Assembly: GCF_900129275.1 (NCBI RefSeq)
Contig: NZ_FQUX01000002.1
Location: 313,795-377,794 of the forward strand
Source of the DNA: Arenibacter palladensis
GTDB taxonomy: Bacteria; Bacteroidota; Bacteroidia; Flavobacteriales; Flavobacteriaceae
Length of the DNA stretch: 64,000 nt
Direction: 5' to 3'
In this document: positions 8,325-17,351 of the stretch, one piece after another
Position numbering within the stretch: position 1 is the first letter of the stretch
Layout of the letters: every line of letters begins with the position of its first letter
Notes under the pieces: model-generated
Databases searched by the model: none
Told to the model about the DNA's origin: nothing
The model's input: the letters and a program-made list of their open reading frames with translations, nothing else
Translations under genes and position numbers: made by a program

Positions 8325-9494
8325 ATGAGAAAATTATTTAAACTAATACTTGGAATAGTTGGGATATTAATTTTCATTACATGGCTTAGCAATCCACAAT
8401 TGTTTAGGATAATTTGGTATCAAAAACCAAAGGTAGACACTTACAAGAGTTTTCCATTAAGAGTTGTAAACCCTAGCAATGACCCTTTTAGGTTTATACA
8501 TGGTTACAGTGAGAGTACTAATTTGGACTCACTAATCGTGGAAAATGGTAAAGGAGCATGTGTCCTTTTTCATGATTACTTTAACAAAGGAGATTTATTG
8601 GCCTTTTTAGTTGTTAGAAATGACACCTTAATTTATGAAAAATACAAAAAAGGCTTTAACAGATCCAATATTTCGAATACTTTCTCAATTGGTAAGTCAA
8701 TGATTTCAATCCTTATAGGAAAAGCAATTGATATTGGCCACATCCAAAGTGTCGATCAAAAAGTAATCAAATATCTGCCAGAATTTAAAGGTCTTAAAGG
8801 TTTTGACAAACTAACAATAGATAATTTGCTAAATATGAAATCTGGCTTAAAATTTAAAAGGGCCGGGAATGGTTATATTTCGGATATATTTTCCGATGAA
8901 GCAAGACTCTATTATTCCAATCAATTAAAGCGAGATCTATTGAAAGCGGAAATAGATACAGTACCGGGTAGCAGATGGCAATATAGCAATTTGGATCCAT
9001 TAATACTTACATGGCTCCTTGAAAAAGTAACTGGGCAAAAAGTATCTGCCTTTTTTGAAAAAGAAATTTGGAAGCCAATTGGAGCCGAATTTGCTGCCAG
9101 CTGGGGAGTGGATCATGCCACAGGTTTGGAAAATTCTCCTAGTAGTTTTCAATGCTCTGCAATAGATTTGGCTAAAATTGGTAGATTATTAATAAATCAA
9201 GGGATGCGGGATTCTACGCGGATTTTGTCTTCTGATTGGATTGACAGAAGTGTAAAAATTAGTCAGAAAAACAGAATGAATATATCAAAAGGTTCACAAA
9301 AGGCTACACATCAGTATTTTTGGTGGTTACCTCAAGAAGACTTTGAAGGAGATTTTTCCGCTGAAGGTTTAAGAGGTCAGAGGCTCTACGTAAATCCCAA
9401 ACAAAACATCATAATTGTTCAATTTGCCAATCAAGGATATGGAGGTTATCCCTATAGAACAATATCCCATTATTTTTTCGAAAATCGTCACTAA
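8325..9494 (+). CDS. Membrane-anchored serine hydrolase, beta-lactamase/NylB-like family
   Basis: A 389-residue protein with one N-terminal membrane helix (residues ~5-22), so the catalytic domain faces the periplasm. The S-x-x-K motif is S121-I-G-K124, the second motif is Y220-S-N222, and a glycine-rich LRGQRLYV segment near residue 350 replaces the third motif, as in 6-aminohexanoate-dimer-hydrolase-type members. All expected catalytic residues are present and the length is normal for the family. It is unrelated in detail to the truncated serine hydrolase at the left edge of the window. It probably forms an operon with the small barrel upstream and the regulatory-domain protein downstream. 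The substrate (ester, amide or D-peptide) is unknown. Confidence 0.88.
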   Translation: MRKLFKLILGIVGILIFITWLSNPQLFRIIWYQKPKVDTYKSFPLRVVNPSNDPFRFIHGYSESTNLDSLIVENGKGACVLFHDYFNKGDLLAFLVVRNDTLIYEKYKKGFNRSNISNTFSIGKSMISILIGKAIDIGHIQSVDQKVIKYLPEFKGLKGFDKLTIDNLLNMKSGLKFKRAGNGYISDIFSDEARLYYSNQLKRDLLKAEIDTVPGSRWQYSNLDPLILTWLLEKVTGQKVSAFFEKEIWKPIGAEFAASWGVDHATGLENSPSSFQCSAIDLAKIGRLLINQGMRDSTRILSSDWIDRSVKISQKNRMNISKGSQKATHQYFWWLPQEDFEGDFSAEGLRGQRLYVNPKQNIIIVQFANQGYGGYPYRTISHYFFENRH

Positions 9495-9562
9495 ATCTAT
9501 TTGAACAACTTCTTTCAACATATTTAAAATCCAGAATCCAATTTTAATTAAGACCTTATTCT

Positions 9563-10402
9563 TTGAATTCGAAAAACTTTATCATACTAATAATTGGCTT
9601 AATAATTTCTCCAATTTTTGGACAAGAAAACAGTGTGTGGTTAAAAGGCAGGGTTCAAAATCCTAATAATGATGTCTCCGACGTCTTAATTATCAACAGA
9701 ACAACAGAAAAATCAACTATTACAGATTCATTTGGTCAGTTTTCAATAGAAGTTGAATTAGGAGATTTATTACAATTCTCTGCTGTTCAATATGTGACCC
9801 AGGAATTGATTGTGACGGATAGCATTTTGAATAAAAAAGGAGTTCTGGTTAATTTATTGGAAAATGTAATCGAATTAGAGGAAGTTAATATAAGGCCCTA
9901 TGGACTTACCGGTAAAATAGCTTTGGATTTAAAAAAGCTAGACAAACAGCCCGTTGTCAATTCCCAGTCATTGAAGCTGCCCAATGCAAATATTGAACTG
10001 TTATCTCAAAACGAAAGAATACTGAAGGAAGCAGATAGAGGAAAGTTTGCAACCGGAGGGATTCATTTAGATACATTATTTCTCTTCCCAATAGTCGGTG
10101 TTTATATGAATATAAATTTACATAAAACACTCAATTTTATTTCAGGAAGAACACAAAAATTGAAAGATGCAGTCAAAAGGGATTATAACCAAAAAAAGGA
10201 AAACGAGATCACTAAAAAATTTTCAAGGAGTACAATTTCAGAAGGGCTTGATATCTCTCATTCAAATTTAGATGGTTTTTTTACGTTTTGCTTAGCACAA
10301 AATGATTTTTTCGAGGTTCTAGAGGCTAAAAACTCGAATCAAATTTGGGAATATCTTAAAGTCAAAAGCTACAAATTTAAAAAAGAAAATAGTTTGAAAT
10401 AG
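9563..10402 (+). CDS. Exported protein with carboxypeptidase-like regulatory domain
   Basis: A 279-residue protein. The signal peptide is good (FIILIIGLIISPIFGQ). Residues ~25-110 match the CarboxypepD_reg-like beta-sandwich (LKGRVQNPNNDVSDVLIIN; TITDSFGQFSIEVELGDLLQFSA; ITDSILNKKGVLVNL), and then LEEVNIRPYGLTG is the kind of linker that precedes a TonB plug, but no plug or barrel follows. The C-terminal half is lysine-rich and helical. The start is TTG at 9563: an in-frame TAA lies at 9545-9547, and no ATG occurs before the domain. Such stand-alone proteins are frequent and uncharacterised in flavobacteria. It lies 68 bases after the serine hydrolase. Confidence 0.7.
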   Translation: MNSKNFIILIIGLIISPIFGQENSVWLKGRVQNPNNDVSDVLIINRTTEKSTITDSFGQFSIEVELGDLLQFSAVQYVTQELIVTDSILNKKGVLVNLLENVIELEEVNIRPYGLTGKIALDLKKLDKQPVVNSQSLKLPNANIELLSQNERILKEADRGKFATGGIHLDTLFLFPIVGVYMNINLHKTLNFISGRTQKLKDAVKRDYNQKKENEITKKFSRSTISEGLDISHSNLDGFFTFCLAQNDFFEVLEAKNSNQIWEYLKVKSYKFKKENSLK

Positions 10403-10547
10403 AGGCCTTGAGATTGCGATTAAGGAAATAACCAATAAACTGAACCTACGAGCCGCAATTTATAACTATAAAAAGAAAATATACATAGGCTATATTTTAA
10501 TTGTAGGAGCTATTGTATTAGATCTCTTCTTATTTGAAATTAATTAA
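10398..10547 (+). pseudogene. Short open fragment with one membrane helix
   Basis: One frame over from the end of the preceding gene runs an open stretch of about 49 codons without an ATG. It encodes IAIKEITNKLNLRAAIYNYK followed by a hydrophobic helix and a stop. It may be the tail of a lost gene; its reality is uncertain. Confidence 0.25.
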
Positions 10548-10561
10548 TTCCTAACAATGGC

Positions 10562-11689
10562 CTAGATTCTCTCTTTACATTTTACCTTGTAGCAATAGTT
10601 AGAAGGAGTTACACCTGTTTCATTCTTAAAGACCCTATTAAATGTTGCTTTGGAATTAAAACCAGCTTCAAGGCCAATTGAGAGGATTGTATATGAAGTA
10701 TAATTTGGATCTTGTAACAACTTTTTAGCTTCATCTACTCGATATTTGTTAATAAATGAATAAAAAGTTTGATTAGTATTTAGTTTTATAGCTTCTGACA
10801 CTTTTTGAGGAGTTTCTCCAAGCATAACAGCAAGTTCAGAAATTGTCAAACTTGGATTTAAGTAAGGTTTGGTGTTAACCATTATGTCAACAATAAACCC
10901 GAATAATTTCTCTATGGCCTTATTAGAATATATGTAATGCTTTGGTTTCTTATACAGGCTTTTTTGTCGTAGAAAATAGAAACCAAGGGCTATAACTAAC
11001 CCAACGATCAACCACAAAAGGAAAGTAATACACACCAATCGGATACTTTCATTTTGCAAGACTTTAGATAGACAATATTCCCAACTGACCACAATAAAGT
11101 AAATTGAAACAAGAAACAGTAAAACTTTTCTTAAATTACTTATATGTATTGATAGCGAAGTGTTTTCCTCATATTTCAACATTTCCTTTAACTTGGACCA
11201 AGCCCAAATACCAATAACAATAACCCCAATTATTAGGGGTACTTCCAACCATTCGATATAATGGTCATACTCCAAGACCAACGAATTGTAACTTTGGCCA
11301 TTCTTTAAAAAAAACTGCTGAAAAAACCAATTAACAACACATGCCACACTCCAAAGCAGGGATGGCAAAAGTGTCCATACCAAGTTATTACACCATTTGT
11401 ATTCACTTTTTATCAAGCTTTTCAAATACCAATGAAAAAAAAAGAGGTTCGATAATAAAAATATCCTGTTCAAGTCAAGTAAAATGGGTATTGAATTAGG
11501 AGGTTCTGTAATTTTTATGAACTCAACAAATGAATTTAGTACAGATACAGCCAACCATGCTATCAAAACTTTATCATGAAATTCTTTGTTTTTTTTAAAA
11601 AGTAAAATTACCAACAACAAAAACGGAGCGAAAAGCATAAGCGTATAAAGCGCCAGTACCATGAGGCCCATTGATTGATTTTCTTCCAT
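10562..11689 (-). CDS. Membrane-bound AraC-family transcriptional regulator
   Basis: A 375-residue protein. The N-terminal ~240 residues contain six to seven hydrophobic helices (first at residues ~10-30; others around 75, 105, 150, 190 and 220). The C-terminal ~100 residues are an AraC DNA-binding domain with two helix-turn-helices (LTISELAVMLGETPQKVSEAI and SIGLEAGFNSKATFNRVFKNETGVTPSNY). The architecture is a membrane sensor fused to a regulator, common in Bacteroidota. The gene converges on the plus-strand hydrolase cluster and faces away from the second AraC gene. It may control one of these clusters in response to an envelope signal. The inducer is unknown. Confidence 0.9.
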   Translation of the reverse strand: MEENQSMGLMVLALYTLMLFAPFLLLVILLFKKNKEFHDKVLIAWLAVSVLNSFVEFIKITEPPNSIPILLDLNRIFLLSNLFFFHWYLKSLIKSEYKWCNNLVWTLLPSLLWSVACVVNWFFQQFFLKNGQSYNSLVLEYDHYIEWLEVPLIIGVIVIGIWAWSKLKEMLKYEENTSLSIHISNLRKVLLFLVSIYFIVVSWEYCLSKVLQNESIRLVCITFLLWLIVGLVIALGFYFLRQKSLYKKPKHYIYSNKAIEKLFGFIVDIMVNTKPYLNPSLTISELAVMLGETPQKVSEAIKLNTNQTFYSFINKYRVDEAKKLLQDPNYTSYTILSIGLEAGFNSKATFNRVFKNETGVTPSNYCYKVKCKERI

Positions 11690-12164
11690 GCTTGATCAAA
11701 CTGTTTAAGATACCAAAGCCAACAAAGTTATAAACAACCATTAGGTATCAAAACAAAAATGTAAGAAGTATAACAATTTCACGTGTCTTTAAGAATTAAA
11801 ACGTTCGGAGAAATTATCCTCGTCCACGCAATTCAGAATAGTTTGTCAACTTTCGGGATCAAAATATAAGGATACTATTGTTCTCTTATTTTTTTGTTAA
11901 AAGAAGTCCCAATAGTAAAAAATTGGGACTTCAAACGGGTTCAACCAATGAATCTTTGAACACCAATTCGAACACTCGATAACTAAAGAACTATTAAAGT
12001 TAACTATAAAAACACATGAATATAAAGCCGCATTGAACCAATAATTATTCCTTCATTTTATCTAAAAAGCAATATGATAAGCTTATAAAATGAGAATATT
12101 AAATAAAAGAGCTTAACACATTTGGAAGATACCTCCGCAGAATTTTAAAAAAACAAGATTAACT
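11690..12164. other. Divergent intergenic region of 475 bases between two AraC genes
   Basis: No reading frame of note. It holds promoters for both divergent regulators in principle, but I cannot point to convincing boxes. The one clear structure is the perfect hairpin at 11903-11932. Confidence 0.5.
11903..11932. repeat. Perfect 11-bp hairpin with 8-base loop
   Basis: GAAGTCCCAAT (11903-11913) pairs with ATTGGGACTTC (11922-11932) around AGTAAAAA. On the minus strand it is followed by TTTT, which resembles an intrinsic terminator, yet no minus-strand gene lies upstream of it. It may be an operator, an attenuator or a terminator left from a deleted gene. Confidence 0.55.
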
Positions 12165-13091
12165 ATGATATCGAGATATACGGGCAAATACTATGATCAT
12201 TTTTCTAAACATAGCAGTACAACCCCTCCAATTTTCTCAAAGGACAAAAGTTATATGATGCGATTTTGTACTCGGTTACCGAGTTATCGTTTTGACAACA
12301 GTAACCTTACAATAGTTTATTTTAAGGATGGATCCGGGGAGTTTTTGACGGGCAACAGAGGGTTAAAAATAGAAGCCGATAAATTTATGGTGGTTAACCC
12401 TGGCCAGGGGTGGGAATATGTTAATCACAAAGCAGAATATATTGATGTCCTAAGCATGGTGTTAACAAATAGTTTTAAGGAACAGTTTGATTTTTATACC
12501 AATGCAGCACCACAGGATAGACTTGACAATCCTTTCGGACGTGTTGCAGAGAACATGTATTTCATTGAGCAGGCTCTACGTGCAGATAATTATCGATCGG
12601 GAAAACTTCTAAAAACCATTCACAAGCTAAGTAACAGTCCAGAATATCTAAATACTTGCCCAGACGAGATAAGCATTGAAATGTTGAATACGGTTTATAT
12701 GGATCAACGGAAGGGATACGATATAGCCGCCCGATTTGGGGTAAAAAAATATTCGACTCGAATGGAAACATTAAAGAGGTTACTTATTGCAAATGACTAT
12801 ATAAACGATAATCTAACGCATTCCATATCACTGGAGGAAATTAGCCGGGTATCGGCTCTTTCTAGATTTCATCTCTATTCATCCTTTAAAAAGGTATACG
12901 GCCAAACCCCTCACCAATATATAAATAGATTAAAAATGGCTAAAGCCAGAAATTACATTATGACAGGGGAATATTCAATAAATGAGATAGCCGACCTATT
13001 CGGTTATAATGATGCCTCTGTATTTGGAAAAATATTCAAAAAAATATATGGCCGAAGTCCTTCTAACTATTTTGATGGATATCTAAATTGA
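12165..13091 (+). CDS. AraC-family transcriptional regulator (cytosolic), paralogue of 21944-22861
   Basis: A 308-residue soluble regulator. Residues ~1-195 form a cupin-like sensor part (FLTGNRGLKIEADKFMVVNP). Residues ~205-305 are a two-helix-turn-helix AraC domain (ISLEEISRVSALSRFHLYSS; TPHQYINRLKMAKARNYI; INEIADLFGYNDASVFGKIF). It shares most motifs in the same order with the minus-strand AraC protein at 21944-22861, for example GWEY, KYSTR-ETLKRLL and TPHQYINRLK, so the two arose by duplication or were acquired as related modules. It points toward the acyltransferase/esterase genes and may regulate them. Confidence 0.9.
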   Translation: MISRYTGKYYDHFSKHSSTTPPIFSKDKSYMMRFCTRLPSYRFDNSNLTIVYFKDGSGEFLTGNRGLKIEADKFMVVNPGQGWEYVNHKAEYIDVLSMVLTNSFKEQFDFYTNAAPQDRLDNPFGRVAENMYFIEQALRADNYRSGKLLKTIHKLSNSPEYLNTCPDEISIEMLNTVYMDQRKGYDIAARFGVKKYSTRMETLKRLLIANDYINDNLTHSISLEEISRVSALSRFHLYSSFKKVYGQTPHQYINRLKMAKARNYIMTGEYSINEIADLFGYNDASVFGKIFKKIYGRSPSNYFDGYLN

Positions 13092-13124
13092 CAATTCCAT
13101 TGGCTCTTACAAAAAAAGAATTCA

Positions 13125-13164
13125 CTTTTTGACGAAAGTGTATGGCTACCACAATCTACTTTTG
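13125..13164 (+). promoter_or_regulatory. Promoter-like element CTTTTTGAC-N23-TACTTTTG
   Basis: CTTTTTGAC at 13125-13133 and a perfect TANNTTTG (TACTTTTG) at 13157-13164. It stands 29 bases before the ATG of the decayed small gene at 13194, the same geometry as at 7627 and 16404. Confidence 0.5.
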
Positions 13165-13193
13165 TTGTCAATATTTAAGAATTCAATTATCAT

Positions 13194-13406
13194 ATGAAAA
13201 AGAATCCTACTCACGCCTTCTCGAATTTTGCGCCTTGCTTGTAACACATGTTCAATAGAAAATGAGGATAAGCCTGTAGAAAATTTTATTATAGTAATAT
13301 TTTCAATGTTTTTGACAACTAGTAATATACTTCCGTTAGAAGATATACACCCAAACCATTTAAAAATCCATTGGATTTATTGGATGAATTGGGTCTAATT
13401 CAATAA
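13194..13406 (+). pseudogene. Decayed small (lipo)protein gene with frameshifts
   Basis: ATG at 13194 opens MKKNPTHAF and stops after 16 codons. One frame over the DNA reads ILLTPSRILRLACNTCSIEN then EDKPVENF, a lipoprotein-like start with a cysteine. In a further frame the end reads TPKPFKNPLDLLDELGLIQ and stops at 13406. A promoter-like element sits in the right place upstream. I read this as a small gene of about 70 codons inactivated by at least two indels. No function can be inferred. Confidence 0.4.
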
Positions 13407-13502
13407 TGACCACTTGGTATAACCAAATTTTAAAACGATTTGATTAACCAACAAATAGGTCATTGAATAAAATTTACTTTCCTAAAAAAAAAATAAATAT
13501 TA

Positions 13503-14657
13503 ATGCAAAAAAAAACAAAAAGGAATATGTTAATTGATGTGCTAAGAGGGTTTTGCATATTATCGGTAATTTTATTGCATTTAAATATCAAAGTTCCATT
13601 CAAGGAAACTTTTATAGGGACCTTGATGCCCAAAAAAATTTATACTTTATTCTTTTGGAGCGGATATTATGGAGTTATTATATTTTTTACGTTATCGGGA
13701 TACCTAATTACCAACTCGGTAATAAGAAAATGGGGGAAGCTTTCCCAAATTAAGGTTAGGGATTTTTTCGTTATGAGAGCCGCTAGAATAATGCCCTTGT
13801 TATTTATATTGATATTAGTTCTTACAGTATTGCATATAATGTCCGTACCTGGATTTATAATTGATAAAGAAAAGGTGTCATTGGGAATTGTTATTTTTTC
13901 TGCAGCTACTTTCCATATCAACTTACTTCAAATAAAAATTGGGTACTTACCTGCCAATTGGGATGTACTTTGGTCTATATGTATTGAAGGGTTCTTCTAC
14001 CTGATTTTTCCATTTCTCTGTCTAATTATAAGAAAAAAATGGCACCTAGCAGTCCTTATACTGATCATTATACTAATAGCACCTTGGGCTAGAATCGCAC
14101 TTTACCCTGTTAACGAATTGGGGGATCGAAATTATCTGGCTTACATGGATTCAATAGGGATTGGCTGTATTATAGCGCTAGGTCTTAAAAGATTAAAATG
14201 TTGGATAGAATATGACAGAATTGGCTTGTTTCTTGGAGCTTCCATGCTAATATTAGTGCTGTACTTCCGAGGCTTTTTATATCAATCAGGATTGGTTTCA
14301 TCAGGTCTAAATGTTACAATATTATCGTTAGGAACAGGACTAATGATTATTTGGATGCATTTCCGTCAAGACACCTTAAATCATTCTCGATTCTGGCTAC
14401 TCAAAATGATTGGAAAAATGGGTAGATTGAGTTATGAAATATATTTAACCCATATCTTCATAGTCATAGTTTTGGTAGATATTTACAATAGAATCCAAGC
14501 TCCTTCTGAATCTATTTATCTTCTATATATTACTACTGTAATGCTTTCATCCTTACTGGCAAAATACGTTAGTAAGTATATTTCAAAACCTCTCAGTAAT
14601 AAAATCCAAAATAAATTTATCTACAAAAGAAAACCCATTTGTAAATTAAACCAATAA
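13503..14657 (+). CDS. Membrane acyltransferase, acyltransferase-3 (OafA/YrhL) family
   Basis: A 384-residue integral membrane protein with about ten hydrophobic helices. The N-terminus carries the family's R-x10-H motif exactly: Arg15 in VLRGFC and His26 in ILLHLN. Further family traits are FFTLSGYLITNSVIRKWG, DFFVMRAARIMPLLF and WSICIEGFFYLIFPFL. These enzymes move acyl groups from a cytosolic donor onto extracytoplasmic sugars, such as O-antigen, exopolysaccharide or peptidoglycan. The next gene, only ten bases downstream, is a lipoprotein esterase, so the two probably add and remove (or transfer) the same acyl group. There are no glycosyltransferases nearby to reveal the acceptor. Confidence 0.93.
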   Translation: MQKKTKRNMLIDVLRGFCILSVILLHLNIKVPFKETFIGTLMPKKIYTLFFWSGYYGVIIFFTLSGYLITNSVIRKWGKLSQIKVRDFFVMRAARIMPLLFILILVLTVLHIMSVPGFIIDKEKVSLGIVIFSAATFHINLLQIKIGYLPANWDVLWSICIEGFFYLIFPFLCLIIRKKWHLAVLILIIILIAPWARIALYPVNELGDRNYLAYMDSIGIGCIIALGLKRLKCWIEYDRIGLFLGASMLILVLYFRGFLYQSGLVSSGLNVTILSLGTGLMIIWMHFRQDTLNHSRFWLLKMIGKMGRLSYEIYLTHIFIVIVLVDIYNRIQAPSESIYLLYITTVMLSSLLAKYVSKYISKPLSNKIQNKFIYKRKPICKLNQ

Positions 14658-14667
14658 ATCTTCCAAT

Positions 14668-15714
14668 ATGAAAATAATAGTGCGTTTAACTTTTTTGTTT
14701 TTTGTAATTTCATTCGTCAATTGCTCTAAGGAATATTCAGAATACATAAATGAAGAATCTAAACATTCTTTTACATTGGAAAAGAATATATCTTGGTCAT
14801 CACCTGAAGGTATTGAGTTAACGATGGATATTTATATCCCCAATACAGGGAAAAACTCTTATCCAGTAATTGCAATGTTCCACGGTGGTGCTTGGATGTC
14901 CAATTCCAAAGAAATAATGAGCGAGCCCGCATCTTATTTAGCTTCACAATCCGAATATATCATTTGCAATATAGATTATAGACTATTACCGCAAAGGAAT
15001 AATTCTATTAAAATCAATGAAATAATCGAAGATGCTTTTGGAGCAGTACTTTGGATCAAAAGTAATATACATGAATACAAGGGTGATCCTGAGAAAATTA
15101 TCGTTACCGGAGATAGTGCAGGAGGTCATTTAGCTTCTATGGTATTAACAAATGGAGATAATCTGAGCTCAGTAGGATTTGAAGAAGGAAACTTGTCTTT
15201 TACCCCATCCTGGTTGCCACCTGGAATGAGTGCGGAAGATGTAAAGAATAGTGACTGGCTGTGTGTACAGGCAGGTATAATAAACTATGGGGCCGTAAGC
15301 CTTTATGATATGGTGAAATATGATAAATTCGAAGAACCAAATATTTTTTGGATTGGTGCCAAAACAAAAGCAAGGGGTATTTTTGGTAATAACATTAATG
15401 TGAATAATAATCCTGAATATTATAAAGCTATTTCACCTCTGTTTACTGTACCCGACAAAGATAAGAGAGCACTACCGCCGATATTGTTGACTGTTGGGTC
15501 TGAAGATGAGATTATTACTCCTAACATGGTTGTAAAGTATAGAGATATCATATTAGCCGCAGGGCATACCAGAGTTGAATATTGGGTACATAATGGTCGC
15601 CCACATGGTTTTTTGAATTCAGGATCCAGTATACTTTTAGGTACTGATTTTAAGAAAGATGCAGTGCCTGCATTAAAAAAAATGATTTCTTTTCTAAATA
15701 GGATTTTCTATTAA
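14668..15714 (+). CDS. Alpha/beta-hydrolase lipoprotein, carboxylesterase of the HSL/BD-FAE type
   Basis: A 348-residue lipoprotein with lipobox Cys19 (FVNC). It has the oxyanion-hole motif HGGAW (residues 72-76), the nucleophile elbow G-D-S150-A-G-G, and the probable remaining triad members Asp280 (GSEDEI) and His313 (RPHGF). The set is complete, so the enzyme should be active on esters in the periplasm or on the surface. It follows the acyltransferase by ten bases and is surely co-transcribed. A membrane acyltransferase with a lipoprotein esterase suggests editing of acyl (for example acetyl) decorations on a surface glycan. Related family members deacetylate xylan or remove feruloyl groups; the substrate here is open. 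Confidence 0.88.
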   Translation: MKIIVRLTFLFFVISFVNCSKEYSEYINEESKHSFTLEKNISWSSPEGIELTMDIYIPNTGKNSYPVIAMFHGGAWMSNSKEIMSEPASYLASQSEYIICNIDYRLLPQRNNSIKINEIIEDAFGAVLWIKSNIHEYKGDPEKIIVTGDSAGGHLASMVLTNGDNLSSVGFEEGNLSFTPSWLPPGMSAEDVKNSDWLCVQAGIINYGAVSLYDMVKYDKFEEPNIFWIGAKTKARGIFGNNINVNNNPEYYKAISPLFTVPDKDKRALPPILLTVGSEDEIITPNMVVKYRDIILAAGHTRVEYWVHNGRPHGFLNSGSSILLGTDFKKDAVPALKKMISFLNRIFY

Positions 15715-16460
15715 GTAATAGCATTTGATCTGGATATTATATTAGTCAACTTTGTATTCCTAATCTATAAAAATTGAGTATTCATAGGCTTTTAGATGGA
15801 ATTAAAATATCTCAATTGTATTTTATCAGAGTAATCCAACAGATTACTTTGATGGTACGTTTTAAACTTTAGACATTTACTGTCTATACCAGTACGGAGA
15901 TATTTTACCCAATTGAATTAAAAAGATTTATAATTACCAACTGCTTTTACCAAAAATTTTTCTCACATTTAGGACTCTTATTTTTGCTTTCGTTTGTACA
16001 ATTCTTGCCCAAAAAATTGCTAATCAAGCATTTCTCATATGCTATCTGTTAATTTTTTCTTTATCCTAAATTTGTTATTCTAAAAAACCAAAGAATTTTC
16101 TCAAACTATATTTATTTAGACTACATAGAGGACCAATAATTTATTTAACAGGCATTCGAAAACACTTCATATTCGAATTGGCTTATTATTAGGGAAACGC
16201 ATTAATCTTATATTAAATGGAATTTCCTTCAGTAATTATCGAACAATATCTTAATTAATTAAAACTACTGTAAAATTCGGTGTAATGAGAAAAATATTGC
16301 CTTTGGTTGGAGCTAATACAACTCAGTGATTATGATTTGTATTTTCAAAACAGTATAGGCAATTAAAGAAGTTTATTAATATAAAAATTCCTTAAAAAAT
16401 ATATTTTTTGACAAATCGCAGTAGGGTTGGAACTTTACCTTTGGCTAAATTTTTAATAAT
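15715..16460. other. Gap of 746 bases, no supported gene
   Basis: Very AT-rich and closed by stops in all frames. A small inverted repeat, AGTAATC/GATTACT, lies at 15830-15848 around a five-base spacer. The promoter-like element at 16404-16443 belongs to the next gene. Confidence 0.6.
16404..16443 (+). promoter_or_regulatory. Promoter-like element TTTTTTGAC-N23-TACCTTTG
   Basis: TTTTTTGAC at 16404-16412 and a perfect TANNTTTG (TACCTTTG) at 16436-16443. The start codon follows 17 bases later at 16461, or 38 bases later if the second ATG at 16482 is used. Confidence 0.55.
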
Positions 16461-17351
16461 ATGGTAAGAAATCTTATAATAATGTTTAAAAAAAAACCTT
16501 TGAAAAAAAAATATTGTTTGCTTTTTGCATGCTCCTTTTTTATTCATGTATCTTATTCCCAATGGATTCAAACTGGGAATAACATCTATAATACAAATAC
16601 TGGATTTGTTGGAATAGGAGTTACCAATCCAGTTGTAAAATTAGATGTAAATGGTTCAGTTCAGAGTAGAAGAATTGAATTTTTAGATTTTAATAGAGGA
16701 CATTACAACGGAGACAGGGTTAGGTTGTATCGTGATGATCCTGAAGGGGATTATGCTCTTCTAAAATTGCAATTGGGAGACGAAAATCAAGCAGAGTTTC
16801 AAATTGGTTATGTCGACCATCAATCTGGGAAATGGGTTAAAAATCTTTCCATACATAACAACAATGTTTTGCAGTTAGGGGATAACGAATTGGATTCACG
16901 AATTGTAGGTAGAATTGGAAACAACCGAACTTTTGGTTTTCATATAAACCGTTGGGGCGGTAAATATGAATGGACTATTGGTTCTAAAAATGGTGAAATT
17001 TCAATGATGAATCTGGAGCGTAACACTAATGGGCGGGTGCTATTGGCCGTCAATGGAGGTATGCATTCGAAAGAAATCAATGTAAATCTCAATTATCCTG
17101 CTCCAGATTATGTATTTGAGGAAAGTTATGAGCTCCTTCCTCTAAAAGAAGTAGAGGCATATATTAAAAAATACCGACACCTTCCTGAAATACCTGCAGG
17201 AAGAATTCTGGAAAAACAAGGGATTAATGTTGCTGAAATGGAAATGGGATTGTTAAAAAAAGTAGAAGAACTCACATTATATATAATTAAAATGGAAAAA
17301 GAAATTGCTTTGATTAGACAGCAGTGTGGTTCCATAAAGGGAAAATTTTAG
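16461..17351 (+). CDS. Secreted tail-fibre-like (S74-region) protein
   Basis: A 296-residue protein with a signal peptide ending in VSYSQ. It begins with the stereotyped opening of flavobacterial tail-fibre-like proteins (NTGFVGIGVTNPVVKLDVNG) and ends with their conserved C-terminal region (PDYVFEESYELLPLKEVEAY, then HLPEIPAG and INVAEMEMGLLKKVEELTLY). The last part is predicted coiled coil, so the protein probably trimerises. Members are abundant in Bacteroidota, often in surface or gliding contexts, with no established role. There are two possible starts: ATG at 16461 gives a long basic leader, ATG at 16482 a shorter one. The latter fits the upstream promoter-like element better. Confidence 0.8.
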   Translation: MVRNLIIMFKKKPLKKKYCLLFACSFFIHVSYSQWIQTGNNIYNTNTGFVGIGVTNPVVKLDVNGSVQSRRIEFLDFNRGHYNGDRVRLYRDDPEGDYALLKLQLGDENQAEFQIGYVDHQSGKWVKNLSIHNNNVLQLGDNELDSRIVGRIGNNRTFGFHINRWGGKYEWTIGSKNGEISMMNLERNTNGRVLLAVNGGMHSKEINVNLNYPAPDYVFEESYELLPLKEVEAYIKKYRHLPEIPAGRILEKQGINVAEMEMGLLKKVEELTLYIIKMEKEIALIRQQCGSIKGKF

